From positions 62,001 through 126,000 of the IMG/VR virus record IMGVR_UViG_3300044960_000113: a stretch of 64,000 bases of DNA, one strand, 5' to 3'. Origin of the DNA: a virus. Positions 45,503 through 53,914 of this stretch are shown here, one piece after another. The notes under the pieces are model-generated. The model made no database searches. It was not told the DNA's origin and saw nothing but the letters and a program-made list of their open reading frames with translations. The position numbers and the translations under genes were made by a program. The stretch's first letter is position 1, and every line of letters starts with the position of its first letter.

Positions 45503-45531
45503 TGGGATAACTTTTTAAAAGTTATCCCATC
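45503..45531 (-). terminator. Terminator hairpin after the 111-aa gene
   Basis: ATGGGATAACTTTT and a matching AAAAGTTATCCCAT give a perfect 14-bp stem, followed by TATTTTAT on the minus strand. Confidence 0.75.
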
Positions 45532-45558
45532 ATAACAAATATATATAAAATATTAAAT

Positions 45559-45894
45559 TTACATATGTGTTGATAATGATAATCCACTTGTATGTTCAAG
45601 AAATGCATCTTGAAGTTGTTTCGAAATATCAGTATTTACACTACATATTGTGCTAATTTGAATAGAAATTGTTCCATCCATATTCGTAAACATAAATGGA
45701 ACCAACGTCAAACCAATTCTACCACTACCATCTCCACCAATTTCAATACGTCTTACTTTTTCGATTTTTATAAAATATTTTTCATCATCTTTAATATTGT
45801 TTAACATAGATGATAAATAGCGTAAATTATTGTCATCAATGCGACCAATGATTTCTTCTCCATTTACAAGCTTTAATGCTATAATATTATTCAT
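45559..45894 (-). CDS. Small LSm-like phage protein
   Basis: 111 aa. Starts with IALKLVNGEEIIGRI, the Sm1-type strand pattern of LSm/Hfq-like barrels, followed by strands with FMFTNMDG. Small LSm-like proteins are common in cyanophages and T4-like phages, function unknown. Fold suggestion only. Confidence 0.5.
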   Translation of the reverse strand: MNNIIALKLVNGEEIIGRIDDNNLRYLSSMLNNIKDDEKYFIKIEKVRRIEIGGDGSGRIGLTLVPFMFTNMDGTISIQISTICSVNTDISKQLQDAFLEHTSGLSLSTHM

Positions 45895-45920
45895 ATATTT
45901 TTCTCCATGTGTTATAAAAA

Positions 45921-46214
45921 TTATCTTTTCCTTTTTTTACTTCTTTCATTTGTGTCTTTTGAAATATCAAAAAAATCTATACTACGTTTGGAAACCCACT
46001 TAATAAATTTTTCTATTTCCGGGTGTTCTCTTAATCTTTCCCATGTATGATAATAATTTAACAATTCGCGTTCTGTAAATGTTGAATGAATTTTTTGGTG
46101 ACATATTTTATGGATTTTTTCAGCATCTTTACCCTTAAATGTTTTTGGGATCAAATGGTGTTGATCAATATTTATTTCACCCAACTCACGATGACATAAT
46201 GGACATTTATTCAT
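45921..46214 (-). CDS. Small HNH endonuclease
   Basis: 97 aa. CPLCHRE zinc pair (4-10), then DQHHLIPKTFKG (~17-28) and ICHQKIH (~38), a compact HNH motif. Adjacent to the intein-split RNA ligase. A mobile-element role is possible but the gene is not inside the intein. Confidence 0.75.
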   Translation of the reverse strand: MNKCPLCHRELGEINIDQHHLIPKTFKGKDAEKIHKICHQKIHSTFTERELLNYYHTWERLREHPEIEKFIKWVSKRSIDFFDISKDTNERSKKRKR

Positions 46215-46234
46215 TAATTTTTAAACATCTGATT

Positions 46235-46942
46235 TTAATTGAATTCAGTTCCACCTTTACGTGTTAAATAATCTTCACTAACACTCTTAAGAATAACTCT
46301 TCCTAATTGCGGGTGATTTCTTTCATTTTTAGGTTTAACAACAACACCTTCACGAATATGTTTAGCTTTTCCGGATACTGTTTCTTTTCCAACAGTATAT
46401 TTCATAACAGTATCTTTTGAATATGGGCCAACAAATAATATTGGAACCATTTCTAATTTTAATTTATCTTTCATTTCTGTTAATGTTTCAAAATCAGTAA
46501 ATTTAATATTTTGTCTATATCCCCTAGCAATATCAAAAATTCTAAATGAAATTTTTTCTCCATATGTCAAATCTTGGACTCCCGGACCATATATTTCACC
46601 CAATATATGAATAGGTTCTTCAAGTTCCACGTTTTTAAACGTGTTTAATACAATATCAATTATTCCCATACTTCTCAACGTTCTAATATAAATATTATCC
46701 TTGTTTTTTTCATTATTTTTAAAACACAAACCTTTACTTCCGAGACCTTTGCTATATACAAGGATACGGCCATCAATCATATCATCAGTTCCATCTTTTT
46801 CAGGAACAAAAGTAATACCACAAAACGAATTATGGACTAATATATTATTAGCAAAAAAATTATTAACATTATTAACTTCTATATCATAACGCATTGAAGT
46901 ATTTTCAATTTTTTTGATAGATTTAATTTTAACCGTTTTCAT
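46235..46942 (-). CDS. RNA ligase C-terminal half with intein C-fragment
   Basis: 235 aa. Residues 1-38 are an IntC: block F-like MRYDIEVNNVNNFFANNI then LVHN followed by the +1 Ser. Residues 39-235 continue an RNA ligase of the DraRnl (Rnl5/DRB0094) type: SFCGITF after the nucleotidyl motif, ILGEIYG (motif III), REGVVVKP (motif IV) and RVILKSVS (motif V). Trans-splicing with the product at 47101-47919 would restore a 369-aa ligase. Restored enzyme would seal RNA nicks. Confidence 0.88.
   Translation of the reverse strand: MKTVKIKSIKKIENTSMRYDIEVNNVNNFFANNILVHNSFCGITFVPEKDGTDDMIDGRILVYSKGLGSKGLCFKNNEKNKDNIYIRTLRSMGIIDIVLNTFKNVELEEPIHILGEIYGPGVQDLTYGEKISFRIFDIARGYRQNIKFTDFETLTEMKDKLKLEMVPILFVGPYSKDTVMKYTVGKETVSGKAKHIREGVVVKPKNERNHPQLGRVILKSVSEDYLTRKGGTEFN
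46829..46942 (-). other. Split-intein C-fragment (IntC), 38 residues
   Basis: Ends in LVHN before Ser, the conserved His-Asn/Ser junction. It starts at its own ATG with a weak GGAAAT upstream. Length (38) is typical of natural IntC pieces. Confidence 0.85.
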
Positions 46943-46950
46943 TTTATTTC

Positions 46951-47100
46951 CTATAATAAAAAATTAATAATTCTATTTTTAACATTATCAAAATTCTTTC
47001 TTATGTCATTTTCCCATAGTACTGAAACATTATATCCTTGTTGTTCTGCTAAATTAATTTTTATTTTATCTCTATTCCAAATGTCTTTAACTTTCGCATT
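46951..47100 (-). pseudogene. Remnant of a Vsr-like homing endonuclease
   Basis: Directly after the IntN stop codon, and in the same frame, 49 codons run open to a TAG at 46951 with no start codon. They read AKVKDIWNRDKIKINLAEQ, GYNVSVLWENDIRKN. GY-V-(V/I)(L/I)WE-D is the C-terminal signature of Vsr/EDxHD endonucleases that sit between the halves of fractured intein genes. The nuclease's N-terminal part is gone. Confidence 0.7.
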
Positions 47101-47919
47101 TTAAGAATATAATAAAAATTCATCATTTTCTGTCAAGAATTTAACTTCTCTATAACAATTTAATTTAGGTAACCAAACTAAATGATTTTCTGTTAATTTA
47201 ATAATCTGTCCATCTTCAGTTTCAATTTCATACCATTGTTTATCATTTGGGAATATAGAATGTCCATTAATTTTTTCATAAACAACTTCATTAGTAGTTA
47301 TATCAAAAGCTTTTACGTGACAAAATATCTTTTTATCGCAAACCTGCCCAATTTTAATAGGACCAAATTCTAATGTATCAATTATTGTATCATAATCAGC
47401 ACAGCCATGAATTTTTTCTGTAACTACAACATCTTCACCATCTTCAAAAACATCTGGCCACGCTTTAATATTTTCAATGTCATAATTTACTGTCAAACGC
47501 GTACCTGCATTAAATACTTCTCCTGCCATATGAACAGGAATTGGCGGTTCATACTTAACAATGCCCAATTCCTCAGCAACATCAACTCCTTCTACATGTA
47601 AATCTGAATTATTCAATGCACTCACTGGAATAACAATACCAAGTGACAACTCACCCCTAAGCTTTATTGCTTTAACTCTATCACCTTTTGATCCAGCAAG
47701 CATTCCTTTATTTTCTTTTTCATTCCAAAATCCATATTTTTTCAAAATCCATTCTGGAACGATAGCAGCTTCTGGAATATATACAACAAGATCACCAGTT
47801 TTATATTGACCTTTTTTTACCACACAATGATAATCATCAACTTTAGCTAATTCTAAAGCATCAGCATTTGGATGTGGCAATATTTCTATTTTACGTACTT
47901 TAACAGAAAAAGTACTCAT
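47101..47919 (-). CDS. RNA ligase N-terminal half with intein N-fragment
   Basis: 272 aa. Residues 1-172 are the N-terminal OB-like domain and the start of the adenylation domain of a DraRnl-type RNA ligase, ending at the nucleotidyl motif VTEKIHG (Lys169). Residue 173 is Cys, the first intein residue. The 100-residue IntN has block A-like DYDTIIDTLEFG and block B-like TEDGQIIKLTENHLVW. The ligase is inactive unless trans-spliced, because motif I and motifs III-V are on different chains. Confidence 0.9.
   Translation of the reverse strand: MSTFSVKVRKIEILPHPNADALELAKVDDYHCVVKKGQYKTGDLVVYIPEAAIVPEWILKKYGFWNEKENKGMLAGSKGDRVKAIKLRGELSLGIVIPVSALNNSDLHVEGVDVAEELGIVKYEPPIPVHMAGEVFNAGTRLTVNYDIENIKAWPDVFEDGEDVVVTEKIHGCADYDTIIDTLEFGPIKIGQVCDKKIFCHVKAFDITTNEVVYEKINGHSIFPNDKQWYEIETEDGQIIKLTENHLVWLPKLNCYREVKFLTENDEFLLYS
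47104..47403 (-). other. Split-intein N-fragment (IntN), 100 residues
   Basis: Starts with Cys at codon 173 of the host gene, exactly after the ligase catalytic KIHG, and ends at the stop codon. Insertion in a catalytic motif is the usual choice of inteins because precise loss is favoured. Confidence 0.87.
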
Positions 47920-47967
47920 ATATAACTACTCCTAATTATATATATGTTCAATATTTAATTTTAGAAG

Positions 47968-48207
47968 TTACTTCTTTTCATTCAATATTTGTGGCTGTTT
48001 TTCATTTGATTGTTCTTTATTATCTTTTTTTGAAGCTTCAATTTCATCATTTTTAAATTTAAAATAATGACCTATCACCATTATAGCTAAAGTAATATAT
48101 CCTAAAGCAACTAATGGTTGTGGTCTATTTGGATCATGTAACAACATTGCACTTGACATAACAAGTGCCGCAATAATAATAGACCAATCTTTTATTTTAA
48201 TGTTCAT
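47968..48207 (-). CDS. Small two-helix membrane protein
   Basis: 79 aa. Two hydrophobic helices (~8-23 and ~33-49) and a charged tail (KKDNKEQSNEK). Own early promoter (48229). Not recognised; a superinfection or lysis-timing role is possible but unproven. Confidence 0.65.
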   Translation of the reverse strand: MNIKIKDWSIIIAALVMSSAMLLHDPNRPQPLVALGYITLAIMVIGHYFKFKNDEIEASKKDNKEQSNEKQPQILNEKK

Positions 48208-48228
48208 ATATAGTTCCTATTGTGTAAT

Positions 48229-48257
48229 ATTATATATCATTTTTGTCAAATTGTAAA
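48229..48257 (-). promoter_or_regulatory. Early-type promoter
   Basis: Minus strand: -35 TTTACA, 17-base spacer, -10 TATAAT. It overlaps the last codons of the GNAT-like gene. Confidence 0.7.
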
Positions 48258-48998
48258 TATATTTTTACTATCTATATTTTTATTGATTGCTATTAATCTA
48301 ATATCTTGTTTTTTATAGTTACGAGGCATACGTATATGCCAAATTGGTAATGAAGATTCTATATTCTCAGTATCATCATTCCAATATACTGCTGAAATCT
48401 TTTTAATATTATTAATATCAATTGCACAAATATTATATTTTTTATTTTTAATAAAATTTGTCCACAAATTTTTAGCATCTTTTGTTTGTTTATGGTCTGA
48501 TATAAGAATAAGATTATCATGATTTATTATAGCATCATAAAGTTTGGAACCTAATCCTTTACCTCTATATTCATTATGAATATATGACATAACAACTTGC
48601 CATATATCTAACTTTCGTTTCTTTTTTTCTATTATAACATAACCTTTAATAAAACTTGGGCATTTTAGAATATTTTTCTTTTCTTTTTCTATATTTTTTA
48701 ATTTATCATATTGTTGTTTTTCTTTTTTTGTTAATTCTTTAAAATGCCTTTTAATTTTTAAAATTCGAAGTTTATTTTTACCACCATAATATTCAAAATT
48801 AATTACGTCACGTTTTTCATTTTTGTTCCAAAGTAAATAAATTTTCTCATTTTTTGATTTATCTAGACGCGATAATGTTAGATTTCCTATTTTATATAAA
48901 TCTGTCAAATATATTTTTTTTTCAAACATGTGTTTTGCAATATATTGCACGGTTGGTCTGACATAATATTGTGTAATTTCTTTATCTAAAAGAATCAT
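48246..48998 (-). CDS. GNAT-like acetyltransferase
   Basis: 250 aa. VMSYIHNEYRGKGLGSKLYDAI (~137-158) contains the acetyl-CoA loop R-G-K-G-L-G of GNAT enzymes; LILISDHKQTKDAKNLWTNF is the usual following helix. N-terminal ~120 residues are Lys-rich and unassigned. Overlaps the next gene by 4 bases. Confidence 0.68.
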   Translation of the reverse strand: MILLDKEITQYYVRPTVQYIAKHMFEKKIYLTDLYKIGNLTLSRLDKSKNEKIYLLWNKNEKRDVINFEYYGGKNKLRILKIKRHFKELTKKEKQQYDKLKNIEKEKKNILKCPSFIKGYVIIEKKKRKLDIWQVVMSYIHNEYRGKGLGSKLYDAIINHDNLILISDHKQTKDAKNLWTNFIKNKKYNICAIDINNIKKISAVYWNDDTENIESSLPIWHIRMPRNYKKQDIRLIAINKNIDSKNIFTI

Positions 48999-49285
48999 AA
49001 AAATTCACTCTTTATATTTTTAAGTATTTTTTTATCTATTATTGAAATATTTTTTATAAATACGTCTATTTTTTCTTTACCATGAATTTGACAAAGGTTT
49101 TTAATAATATCTTTAATGTCAGAATATACAACATCTTTAGTTGTTTTTTTAATAAAATATCTATTTTCTAAAATATATCGATGTAATCTAAATTCACAAT
49201 ATATCGAAGAAAATATGGAAGCAGCTTGAAACTCATCACTCATATAATCTACATCAAATATTATAGCGAATTCTTTTTCTTTCAT
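48995..49285 (-). CDS. Small unknown protein
   Basis: 96 aa, not recognised. Overlaps both neighbours by 4 bases (ATGA type), so part of one tightly coupled operon of 48.2-49.9 kb. Confidence 0.55.
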   Translation of the reverse strand: MKEKEFAIIFDVDYMSDEFQAASIFSSIYCEFRLHRYILENRYFIKKTTKDVVYSDIKDIIKNLCQIHGKEKIDVFIKNISIIDKKILKNIKSEFL

Positions 49286-49524
49286 TTAATAAATGACATC
49301 ACAGTTCTAATAACATTAATTGCTTCTTCTAATAATTTCTTTCTTTCTATACTACTTGCTTCTTTTTCTATTTCATACATTGTTTCAATATTTTTTAAAA
49401 TATTTTCATATTCAACCTCTGTTAATTTTCCATTATCATAGTATTGTTTTGCCGATACAGCCATTTTTGTTATTTTTGAAACAAACTTATCATCAGATGA
49501 TAAAAATTTTGAAATATCTGTCAT
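49282..49524 (-). CDS. Small helical protein
   Basis: 80 aa, helical, not recognised. Coupled to the gene at 48995 by a 4-base overlap. Confidence 0.55.
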   Translation of the reverse strand: MTDISKFLSSDDKFVSKITKMAVSAKQYYDNGKLTEVEYENILKNIETMYEIEKEASSIERKKLLEEAINVIRTVMSFIK

Positions 49525-49529
49525 TTAAA

Positions 49530-49919
49530 TTATCTCCTTTTTGCAATAGCCTGTATTGTTCTATCAATAGAAGCTGTTAAAAATTCTCCTTGTAATTTAC
49601 AATATTCTAAATTAAATGATTTAGACAATTCAACATCTTTTTTAAACTTATCAACGCTATCTTTTAGCTTTATTATTATATTATATAATTCTTCATTATT
49701 ATTTTGATATTTCGAATATTTTTCTAAAAATCGTAAATTCAAATATAAACTATTTAAAGAGTATAATAAATTATTTTTATCAGAACATGAATTAGAAATA
49801 TCATCTGCTATAACAGAAAGTGTAATAACATGTTCATATTCTACTGGATCATAATTTATAGATATATGTGAACAACCAGATAAAAATGCTAATGATATGA
49901 TAAAAAATATTTTTTTCAT
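49530..49919 (-). CDS. Lipoprotein
   Basis: 129 aa. Signal peptide MKKIFFIISLAFLSGCSH with lipobox LSGC, so Cys16 would be lipid-modified. Remainder helical. Gram-negative phages use such lipoproteins as outer-membrane spanins or exclusion factors. Not assigned further. Confidence 0.75.
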   Translation of the reverse strand: MKKIFFIISLAFLSGCSHISINYDPVEYEHVITLSVIADDISNSCSDKNNLLYSLNSLYLNLRFLEKYSKYQNNNEELYNIIIKLKDSVDKFKKDVELSKSFNLEYCKLQGEFLTASIDRTIQAIAKRR

Positions 49920-49971
49920 TTTACTAATCCTATATATTAATCTTAAATATATTTATTATATTTAAAACAAT

Positions 49972-50002
49972 AACCCTTAGAATTTATTAAATTCTAAGGG
50001 TT
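49972..50002 (-). terminator. Terminator hairpin after the Hsp20 gene
   Basis: AACCCTTAGAATTTA pairs with TAAATTCTAAGGGTT; a run of T/A follows on the minus strand. Long, near-perfect stem. Confidence 0.75.
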
Positions 50003-50033
50003 AAAAAAATTACACTATATTTATTTTTTAATT

Positions 50034-50498
50034 TTATTTAATAGCTATTTTTTTAATGTGTGATTCTTTTTCTGGCTTAACTAAAGTAATAGTTAAAACA
50101 CCATCATTAAATTCGCATTCTTCAATATCTACACCATCATGAACAGTAAACAATGTTTTAAATTGTCTTTGGCTAAATCCACGAAAAACATATTGTTTAT
50201 TTTCATCCTTTTGTTCTTTATTTTTTTGACCTCTAACGACTAAAACATTTTTATCCAACTCAACAGACAATTCATCTTTTTTAAATCCGGCAATAGCGAA
50301 TTCTAATTGCCATTTATTATCACCCAATTTAATATAGTTATATGGTGGATATGAAGGAACATTTACATGAAAATTATCATCAAACAACTTATCCATTATA
50401 GAAAAAACATCATCAAACCCAATCGTTCTTGGAAAGAGTGGACCAAATATATCAGTATGTTTTTGAGGTAATTGATCTTTTAAAACATTTAGAACCAT
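50034..50498 (-). CDS. Small heat-shock protein (Hsp20/IbpA-like)
   Basis: 154 aa. Alpha-crystallin domain features: PPYNYIKLGDNKWQLEFAIAGFKKDELSVEL (first strands), RGFSQRQFKTLFTV, and GVLTITLVKP (the conserved GVL motif). An ATP-independent holdase of host or virion proteins. AGGAGG precedes the ATG. Small heat-shock genes occur in some T4-like cyanophages. Confidence 0.93.
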   Translation of the reverse strand: MVLNVLKDQLPQKHTDIFGPLFPRTIGFDDVFSIMDKLFDDNFHVNVPSYPPYNYIKLGDNKWQLEFAIAGFKKDELSVELDKNVLVVRGQKNKEQKDENKQYVFRGFSQRQFKTLFTVHDGVDIEECEFNDGVLTITLVKPEKESHIKKIAIK

Positions 50499-50570
50499 AG
50501 TTTTTCCTCCTTATTAATAAGCAAGTTAATAATATGAGAGATATATTCATAATGAACTATATCTCATAAT

Positions 50571-50578
50571 TATTTATA
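50571..50578 (-). promoter_or_regulatory. TATAAATA box before the Hsp20 gene
   Basis: Exact octamer on the minus strand, 72 bases upstream of the Hsp20 ATG. Confidence 0.4.
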
Positions 50579-50893
50579 TTAAATTTTATGATTTATTTTT
50601 AGATGTTCTAAAAATTCTGTGTATTTTGTATATTCACCAACATCATACATATCACATAATAATTTACACCCATATTTTATATTAGCTATAAAATTTATAT
50701 CTATAGTATAGAAAATTTTATTGTAAAACTGATATGATTTTATAATATCATCAATAGAAACTTTATTATCTTCTATCATTTTAAGAATTAAATCTGGTGC
50801 ATGTTTTTCAACAAATGCACGATTTATTAATGATAATAATTTATTCTTAAATTCAGAAAAATCAGAATTTAAATTATTTTTTTCGTCTGACAT
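50579..50893 (-). CDS. Unknown protein
   Basis: 104 aa, helical, not recognised. Three bases separate it from the next gene upstream. Confidence 0.55.
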   Translation of the reverse strand: MSDEKNNLNSDFSEFKNKLLSLINRAFVEKHAPDLILKMIEDNKVSIDDIIKSYQFYNKIFYTIDINFIANIKYGCKLLCDMYDVGEYTKYTEFLEHLKINHKI

Positions 50894-50895
50894 TT

Positions 50896-51357
50896 TTAAA
50901 AATCAAAAGATGTTTGTTTATATGATTTACTAACAAAATTATCTAATATTTTAATTTCTTCGTTATTATTAGAATTTGAACTTTCATTAAATTCATCATC
51001 TAAATAGTTTTGATCTATAAAATAATTTTCCAAAAAATCTGGTGTATTAATATAAACATTATTTGTATACGTATATACATCATCTTTTTTAGATTTTTCA
51101 AAACTAATTATAATTTTTTCTATTAAATTTTTAATATTTCTCCATTGCTCAGCTGTTGGTACCTGATCAACTGAATTAATAACAAAAATTAAATCATCAT
51201 ATGCATTATTGTCAATAATTAAATCTGATAATAAATCTGATTCTTTTTCAATTATCGAATCTAAATATTCTATAATTTTTCTCCATTGACTAATGTTTGG
51301 CTGAACTTCATTAAATTTAATAAATCCATAAAGCATAATTATAAAAAATTTAATCAT
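50896..51357 (-). CDS. Unknown protein with hydrophobic N-terminus
   Basis: 153 aa. Begins with a hydrophobic stretch (FFIIMLYGFIKF) and has two copies of a P-(T/N)-xQWR-I motif (SQWRKIIEYL, AEQWRNIKNL) suggesting an internal duplication of ~60 residues. Two bases from the nucleotidase gene. Function unknown. Confidence 0.55.
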   Translation of the reverse strand: MIKFFIIMLYGFIKFNEVQPNISQWRKIIEYLDSIIEKESDLLSDLIIDNNAYDDLIFVINSVDQVPTAEQWRNIKNLIEKIIISFEKSKKDDVYTYTNNVYINTPDFLENYFIDQNYLDDEFNESSNSNNNEEIKILDNFVSKSYKQTSFDF

Positions 51358-51359
51358 TT

Positions 51360-51884
51360 TTATTTTTCTCCTACAATAGATAATAATTTTTCAATTGTGT
51401 CATTGGGATTTTTATAAAGAATTCCTATTGAATTACCTTTTTTTACCCAATCATCTATATTTGATTTTCTATCATCTATTAAAATATCACCAGATTTTGC
51501 ATGTTTCCATTTATCATGTGAATATGGACCCAAAACAACTTCAATATTACCAAAATGTTCTTTTACCCATTTTCTTTTATCGTCTTCAGCAAACGGCATA
51601 GTACTTTTTCGTGGTATAGCTGTTAAAATTTTTATATCATAGCCATATTTTTTAGCAATATCTTGAATTTCACCAAATAAATATTCAGCAGATTCCATTT
51701 CTTTTAACTTAGAATAAAAATGTGGATCTTTTTGAATAATTTCCCACATTTCATCGTCATTTTGTTCACTTGGATATTTACCAGTATATTGTTTAACAGC
51801 CTCATTAAAATTAGCAAGAACACCATCTAAATCTAGATATATAATAGGCTTTCTATTTTCTTTATATAATTCTTTTAATTTCAT
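51360..51884 (-). CDS. 5'-nucleotidase-like HAD phosphatase (NT5C type)
   Basis: 174 aa. DLDGVLANF (18-26) is the HAD DxDxT-type motif, and DILIDDRKSNIDDW (~133-146) the late acidic motif, as in 5'(3')-deoxyribonucleotidases. It would remove phosphate from a dNMP. Fits a nucleotide-pool role beside the hydroxymethylase pathway. Confidence 0.82.
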   Translation of the reverse strand: MKLKELYKENRKPIIYLDLDGVLANFNEAVKQYTGKYPSEQNDDEMWEIIQKDPHFYSKLKEMESAEYLFGEIQDIAKKYGYDIKILTAIPRKSTMPFAEDDKRKWVKEHFGNIEVVLGPYSHDKWKHAKSGDILIDDRKSNIDDWVKKGNSIGILYKNPNDTIEKLLSIVGEK

Positions 51885-51889
51885 AAAAT

Positions 51890-52363
51890 TTAAATTAATA
51901 TTTCCGTATCTTTTAATTTTTTAGGGGAATTTTTTGATTTTTCTTCTGTGTTATTTTCTGGTTTAACATAATCATGAGGTGGAATAATTTCAGGAAACTT
52001 GTCTGCGGCAACAAAATCAAAAAATACATCTATTAATTTACAACCAACAAATCTATTATCACATTCTTTCATGACTGATATTATTGCATCAGCTCTGCTA
52101 TTTTCACTCAATACTACCCAAAATCCATCTTCTCCAATCGCTATAGCTCCCCAACCAGGTCTACCACTTTTAAGTAATAATATACACTCTTTATTTGTTA
52201 TTTTTTTACATTCATTTAAAGCACTTTCAACTGCATCATTTACTGATTTGGCAGAATGTATTCTTCCTATTTTTTTATCTTCAACTTGAACAACAATAGC
52301 AGATGCAGAATAACATATAGAAGAAATCATAATAAGTAACAAAAATGTAATGATCTTTTCCAT
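51890..52363 (-). CDS. Secreted DUF4189-like protein
   Basis: 157 aa. Signal peptide to about residue 19-20 (ITFLLLIMISSICYSASA). The mature part resembles DUF4189: paired cysteines (ECKKITNKEC, ECDNRFVGC) and a WGAIAIG/FWVVLSENS pattern. Probably exported to the periplasm. Role unknown. Confidence 0.65.
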   Translation of the reverse strand: MEKIITFLLLIMISSICYSASAIVVQVEDKKIGRIHSAKSVNDAVESALNECKKITNKECILLLKSGRPGWGAIAIGEDGFWVVLSENSRADAIISVMKECDNRFVGCKLIDVFFDFVAADKFPEIIPPHDYVKPENNTEEKSKNSPKKLKDTEILI

Positions 52364-52503
52364 TTGTTTTTCTTCCTATTAATACATAGCTAAATTATAT
52401 ATTAAAATTATATTTTTATGTTATTATGTAAAATGTTAGTAATTAATAATAAATTTTTCTTATATATTAATATTTATTAAAATTCTTTCACAAAAATAAT
52501 ATA

Positions 52504-52530
52504 ATGGGTGTATTCTTAGAATACACCCAT
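52504..52530 (-). terminator. Terminator hairpin
   Basis: ATGGGTGTATTCT / AGAATACACCCAT, a near-perfect 12-13 bp stem, AT-rich after it on the minus strand; downstream of the gene at 52563. Confidence 0.72.
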
Positions 52531-52562
52531 ATATTTTATAATTAAATTATATATTAATATAA

Positions 52563-52748
52563 TTAAAGTACAGCTGATGCTAGATAACCATGTGATTTCC
52601 AGTAGATTTTTGTTTTGCCGTTTTTTGTTTGTTCTACTGAACGAATGGTAACACGACTATCTCGTTCACGTTTTGTAGTTTTACCAAGACGTGTGACACG
52701 TGTGCCAGCTGGAATTGTTACCTTACGACCTTCTTTCAAAATTACCAT
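52563..52748 (-). CDS. Small basic beta-rich protein
   Basis: 61 aa from ATG 52748, chosen because AAAGGAG lies 7 bases upstream; a start 57 bases earlier lacks one. Basic, with V-I-P-A-G-T-R-V-T turn. Could bind nucleic acid. Own terminator. Not recognised. Confidence 0.6.
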   Translation of the reverse strand: MVILKEGRKVTIPAGTRVTRLGKTTKRERDSRVTIRSVEQTKNGKTKIYWKSHGYLASAVL

Positions 52749-52881
52749 ATAATTACTCCTTTCGTTTATATTATAAACAAATTTACGCAATTTACTATAC
52801 AACAACTTTTACTATGTCAAAGTCAACATATAAAATACTAATGTTTGCGCACCATTAGTGTTAAAAATTGTTATTTTTTAA

Positions 52882-53040
52882 TCAATGTGGGTTATTTTTT
52901 ATATCATCATCAATAAGTGACGATATAATTGATGTTATATTAGAATCACGATTGATTACATAATTTATTAAATCACATAAAAGAAAAACACAAACTGCAA
53001 TAAATGAAATTAGTAAAAAAATAAGAATACTAGCTATCAT
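52882..53040 (-). CDS. Small membrane protein
   Basis: 52 aa. ATG at 53040 overlaps the previous stop (ATGA). One strong hydrophobic helix (IASILIFLLISFIAVCVFLL) followed by an acidic tail. The rest of the 52749-53036 gap shows no gene. Confidence 0.6.
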   Translation of the reverse strand: MIASILIFLLISFIAVCVFLLCDLINYVINRDSNITSIISSLIDDDIKNNPH

Positions 53041-53234
53041 TTAACTATTTCTCCATAAGATTCGGATATATTAAAATATCCAATAATATGACCACGAGAA
53101 TTTGTTGCATTATAAACATTTTCATCATATGGGTCAATTTTAATTATACCATTATATTTTTCTATGACAGTTTTTTTCCATTCACCTAAATTTGTGAAGT
53201 TATTTTTTATATTAAATAACTCATTAACGTTCAT
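53037..53234 (-). CDS. Small unknown protein
   Basis: 65 aa, not recognised. GAGGAAAAG lies 3-4 bases before the ATG. Coupled to the small membrane protein. Confidence 0.55.
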   Translation of the reverse strand: MNVNELFNIKNNFTNLGEWKKTVIEKYNGIIKIDPYDENVYNATNSRGHIIGYFNISESYGEIVK

Positions 53235-53323
53235 TTACTTTTCCTCTTTTATATACCTTTTCTATATTAAAAATATTATAACATATTTTTTATTTTTTTT
53301 AACAAAAAATATCCTATTTTTAT

Positions 53324-53731
53324 TTATAACATCCTTCCAAAAGTTATGTGAAATGGATAGTTACCAATAAATCCTAATTCTTTTCTTATTTCTTCTAATT
53401 TTTTAGATCTAACTGGTAATACCCAAAATTTCCAATGTTGCTCAACATTTACAGAATATTCAAAATCTATCTTTTGTCTATCATATTTTTTCCAAAATTT
53501 TCTAAATTCTGGTTTAACGGCTTTTCTACCATCTAAAATTGTAATATGTGGTTTCCATGCAGTTGGTTGTAGTCTTAAACCAAATCTTTTAAATACTAAA
53601 TATCTATAAAATGCTGCTAGACCATAATCAACTTCACAAATTAACCACCATTCTTCTTCTCGTCGTGTCTTTTTAATTTCTGGGCGTTTAGGATTATAAA
53701 TCATCATTCCTTTATATTTTACCCAAGTCAT
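53324..53731 (-). CDS. 2H phosphoesterase (2'-5' RNA ligase/CPDase-like)
   Basis: 135 aa from ATG 53731, set by AGGAG 6 bases upstream. Two HxT motifs are spaced as in the LigT/CPDase family: PHITILDG and FHITFGR (near the C-terminus). The family opens or joins 2',5'- or cyclic RNA phosphate ends. It is next to a tRNA and the Ro-like gene, and the phage also has an RNA ligase, so RNA-end processing is likely. Confidence 0.75.
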   Translation of the reverse strand: MTWVKYKGMMIYNPKRPEIKKTRREEEWWLICEVDYGLAAFYRYLVFKRFGLRLQPTAWKPHITILDGRKAVKPEFRKFWKKYDRQKIDFEYSVNVEQHWKFWVLPVRSKKLEEIRKELGFIGNYPFHITFGRML

Positions 53732-53746
53732 AACAATTCTCCTATA

Positions 53747-53821
53747 TGGTGCCCCCAACTAGAATTGCACTAGTAACTGCGGGTTACGAATCCGCTATTA
53801 TGCTAATTTAACTATAAGGGC
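53747..53821 (-). tRNA. tRNA-like gene, anticodon CGU (Thr), unusual loops
   Basis: 75 bases fold into a full cloverleaf with exact standard arm lengths and encoded CCA: acceptor GCCCTTA/TGGGGGC, D-stem GTTA/TAAT, anticodon stem GCGGA/CCCGC (one A-C mismatch) with loop TTCGTAA, and T-stem ACTAG/CTAGT. T-loop TGCAATT lacks the usual TTC, and the D-loop lacks GG. It may be a real but divergent tRNA-Thr, or a tRNA mimic. Confidence 0.7.
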
Positions 53822-53837
53822 ATAATTTTAAAGTGAA

Positions 53838-53866
53838 ATTATACAATATTTATAACTAAAAATAAA
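53838..53866 (-). promoter_or_regulatory. Early-type promoter for the CGU tRNA-like gene
   Basis: Minus strand: -35 TTTATT, 17-base spacer, -10 TATAAT; predicted start about 10 bases before the RNA 5' end. Confidence 0.65.
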
Positions 53867-53872
53867 TAGAAA

Positions 53873-53893
53873 TGGGGTAACCAGGTTACCCCA
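53873..53893 (-). terminator. Terminator hairpin after the Ro-like gene
   Basis: TGGGGTAAC / GTTACCCCA, perfect 9-bp stem with 3-base loop, followed by TTTCTATTTATTTTT on the minus strand. Confidence 0.75.
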
Positions 53894-53914
53894 ATATTTT
53901 GATATAAGATCTTC

